This document shows positions 5,593 through 7,691 of a stretch of DNA of 7,691 bases, one piece after another. The notes under the pieces are model-generated. The model had not been told where the DNA came from. It saw only the letters and a list, made by a program, of their open reading frames with translations, and searched no databases. The translations under genes and the position numbers were made by a program. Numbering within the stretch: the first letter of the stretch is position 1; each line of letters begins with the position of its first letter. The DNA is from Opitutaceae bacterium (GTDB lineage: Bacteria; Verrucomicrobiota; Verrucomicrobiia; Opitutales; Opitutaceae). The DNA lies in contig JAIRTK010000427.1 in the NCBI GenBank assembly GCA_031254955.1, positions 1 to 7,691 on the forward strand. Direction: 5' to 3'.

Positions 5593-7691
5593 ATGAGCAC
5601 CACCACACCCGACTTCACCCAACTCGCCTACGACACATTCACGTTTCCCGCCAGCGACAAACCCGCCGCCGACACCGTCGAACTCACCGACGAACAAATC
5701 CCCGTCAAAGCCAACTACACCGCCGCCGACCTCGCCGGCTGCGCCACCCTCGACACCATGCCCGGCCTCGCCCCCTTCACCCGCGGCCCCTACACCACCA
5801 TGTATGTCGCCAAACCCTGGACCGTGCGCCAATACGCCGGCTTCTCCACCGCCGAAGAATCCAACGCCTTCTACCGCCGCAACATCGCCGCCGGCCAGCA
5901 AGGCCTCTCCGTCGCCTTCGACCTCGCCACCCACCGCGGCTACGACTCCGACCACCCCCGCGTCGTCGGCGACGTTGGCAAAGCCGGCGTCGCGGTCGAT
6001 TCCATCCTCGACATGCAAACCCTCTTCTCCGGCATCCCCCTCGACAAAGTCTCCGTCTCCATGACCATGAACGGCGCCGTCCTCCCCATCATGGCCTTTT
6101 ACATCTGCGCCGCCCTCGAACAAGGCGTGAAACTCGGACAACTCTCCGGCACCATCCAAAACGACATCCTCAAAGAATTCATGGTGCGCAACACCTACAT
6201 CTACCCCCCCGCGCCCTCGATGAAAATCATCGCCGACATCTTCGAGTTCACCTCGCAAAAAATGCCCAAATTCAACTCCATCTCCATCTCCGGCTACCAC
6301 ATGCAAGAAGCCGGCGCCACCGCCGACCTCGAACTCGCCTACACCCTCGCCGACGGCCTCGACTACATCCGCACCGGCGTGAAAGCCGGCCTCGACATCG
6401 ACGCCTTCGCCCCCCGCCTCTCCTTCTTCTGGGCCATCGGCAAAAACTTCTTCATGGAAATCGCCAAAATGCGCGCCGCCCGCACCCTCTGGGACCGCAT
6501 CGTCTCGCAATACAACCCCAAAAACCCCAAATCCCGCGCCCTCCGCACCCACTGCCAGACCTCCGGCTGGTCGCTCACCGAACAAGACCCCTTCAACAAC
6601 GTCGCCCGCACCTGCCTCGAAGCCCTCGCCTCCACCCTCGGCCACACCCAATCCCTCCACACCAACGCCCTCGACGAAGCCATCGCCCTCCCCACCGACT
6701 TCTCCGCCCGCATCGCCCGCAACACCCAACTCTACCTCCAAAACGAAACCGGCATCTGCAACGTCGTTGACCCCTTCGCCGGCTCCTACTACGTCGAAAC
6801 CCTCACCCGCGAACTCACCGAAAAAGCCTGGGCCCACATTGAAGAAGTCGAAAAACTCGGCGGCATGACCAAAGCCATCGAAGCCGGCCTCCCCAAACTC
6901 CGCATCGAAGAAGCCGCCGCCCGCCGCCAAGCCAAAATCGACTCCGGCAAAGAAACCATCACCGGCCTCAACAAATACCGCCTCGAAAAAGAAGACCCGC
7001 TCGAAATCCTCGAAGTGGACAACACCGCCGTCCGCGAAGCCCAAATCAAACGCCTCAAGGAACTCCGCGCCACCCGCGACGCCGCCAAAGTCCAGACCGC
7101 CCTCGCCGCCCTCACCCAATGCGCCGCCACCGGCGCCGGCAACCTCCTCGAACTCGCCATCGCCGCCGCGCAAGCCCGCGCCACCCTCGGCGAAATCAGC
7201 GACGCCCTCGAAAGCCGATTCGGCCGCTACCAAGCCACCATCCGCAGCATCACAGGAGTCTATCGCATGGCCTACGGAGACAACACGGACATCAACGAAG
7301 TCCACACCCTCGTCAAAAAATTCGAAGAACGCGAAGGCCGCCGCCCCCGCATCCTCATCGCCAAACTCGGCCAGGACGGCCACGACCGCGGCGCGAAAGT
7401 AGTCGCCACCGCGATGGCCGACCTCGGCTTCGACGTGGACATCGGCGCCCTCTTCCAGACCCCCGAGGAAGCCGCCCGCCAAGCCGCCGAAAACGACGTC
7501 CACGTGGTGGCGATGAGCAGCCTCGCCGCCGGCCACAAAACCCTCCTCCCCCAACTGGTGGCCGAGCTGAAACAACGAAACCGCGAAGACATCCTGGTCA
7601 TCTGCGGCGGCGTGATCCCCGCCCAAGACTACGACTACCTCCTAAAAAACGGCGCCAGCGCCATCTTCGGCCCCGGCACCGTCATCCCCAA
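5593..7691 (+). CDS. mutB: Methylmalonyl-CoA mutase large (alpha) subunit, cut by window edge
   Basis: The reading frame starts at the ATG at 5593 and runs off the window after 699 complete codons; family members are roughly 20-30 residues longer, so nearly all of it is here. It is the catalytic, adenosylcobalamin-binding subunit. The barrel shows RGPYTTMY (64-71), RQYAGFS (79-85), TMNGAVLP (158-165), [20 protein letters not shown] (187-206), SGYHMQEAG (233-241) and RIARNTQ (373-379). By motif alignment to the Propionibacterium enzyme, Tyr81 corresponds to Tyr89, Arg199 to Arg207 and His236 to His244. The B12 domain (about 583 onward) has [10 protein letters not shown] (591-600), giving Asp595, the cobalt-ligating His597 and Gly600. 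Lys74 replaces the usual CoA-contacting Arg before PWT. Only about 3 of 42 Glu codons are GAG and 1 of 33 Lys codons is AAG. No Shine-Dalgarno sequence is present. Confidence 0.97.
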   Translation, partial: MSTTTPDFTQLAYDTFTFPASDKPAADTVELTDEQIPVKANYTAADLAGCATLDTMPGLAPFTRGPYTTMYVAKPWTVRQYAGFSTAEESNAFYRRNIAAGQQGLSVAFDLATHRGYDSDHPRVVGDVGKAGVAVDSILDMQTLFSGIPLDKVSVSMTMNGAVLPIMAFYICAALEQGVKLGQLSGTIQNDILKEFMVRNTYIYPPAPSMKIIADIFEFTSQKMPKFNSISISGYHMQEAGATADLELAYTLADGLDYIRTGVKAGLDIDAFAPRLSFFWAIGKNFFMEIAKMRAARTLWDRIVSQYNPKNPKSRALRTHCQTSGWSLTEQDPFNNVARTCLEALASTLGHTQSLHTNALDEAIALPTDFSARIARNTQLYLQNETGICNVVDPFAGSYYVETLTRELTEKAWAHIEEVEKLGGMTKAIEAGLPKLRIEEAAARRQAKIDSGKETITGLNKYRLEKEDPLEILEVDNTAVREAQIKRLKELRATRDAAKVQTALAALTQCAATGAGNLLELAIAAAQARATLGEISDALESRFGRYQATIRSITGVYRMAYGDNTDINEVHTLVKKFEEREGRRPRILIAKLGQDGHDRGAKVVATAMADLGFDVDIGALFQTPEEAARQAAENDVHVVAMSSLAAGHKTLLPQLVAELKQRNREDILVICGGVIPAQDYDYLLKNGASAIFGPGTVIP

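Noticed and set aside
3224..5608. 794-codon open frame on the minus strand opposite mutA
   Set aside because: Its codons are in exact register with those of mutA, so it stays open only because mutA avoids TTA, CTA and TCA. The translation is low-complexity Gly/Val/Glu/Ala, and mutA is a clear family member.
5557..7626. 689-codon open frame on the minus strand opposite mutB
   Set aside because: It is in the same codon-register antisense relation as above, with a Gly/Asp/Val/Phe-rich translation resembling no protein. MutB on the plus strand is unmistakable.

Overview
The window carries most of a methylmalonyl-CoA pathway, which interconverts propionyl-CoA and succinyl-CoA. It is laid out as two divergent gene groups around a 201-base intergenic region (3155-3355). 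The genome is GC-rich. Coding strands are rich in C and poor in G, no start codon has a clear Shine-Dalgarno sequence, and the mce-mmdA-small subunit-BCCP order is the one I recall from Bacteroidetes and PVC bacteria. I suspect a verrucomicrobial (Opitutaceae-like) genome, but that is an inference from style and not proven here.

Leftward group (minus strand, 3154 down to 265): methylmalonyl-CoA epimerase (mce), the carboxyltransferase subunit of a biotin-dependent methylmalonyl-CoA decarboxylase/propionyl-CoA carboxylase (mmdA), a 70-residue OadG/delta-like protein without a membrane segment, and a biotin carrier protein with an Ala/Pro linker. A strong intrinsic terminator (226-193) follows. 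Neither a membrane ion-pump beta subunit nor a biotin carboxylase is present. Beyond the terminator, bases 1-192 hold no gene, only a G-rich tract and a pair of palindromes.

Rightward group (plus strand, 3356 to the window edge): mutA and mutB, the small and large subunits of adenosylcobalamin-dependent methylmalonyl-CoA mutase. MutA has a degenerate B12 domain. MutB keeps the DxHxxG cobalamin motif and the catalytic Tyr and His; it is cut by the window edge after 699 residues.

Together, MutAB converts succinyl-CoA and (R)-methylmalonyl-CoA, Mce converts the R and S epimers, and MmdA with the biotin carrier moves the carboxyl group to or from propionyl-CoA. The direction (propionate production or assimilation) cannot be read from the window, because the partner that would decide it is missing. 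The most interesting points are the incomplete, apparently soluble decarboxylase set, a Leu at the acyl-CoA specificity position of MmdA, repeated TTCGCAA motifs between the divergent groups, the lack of Shine-Dalgarno sites, and a strong avoidance of G-ending codons. I see no wholly new system.
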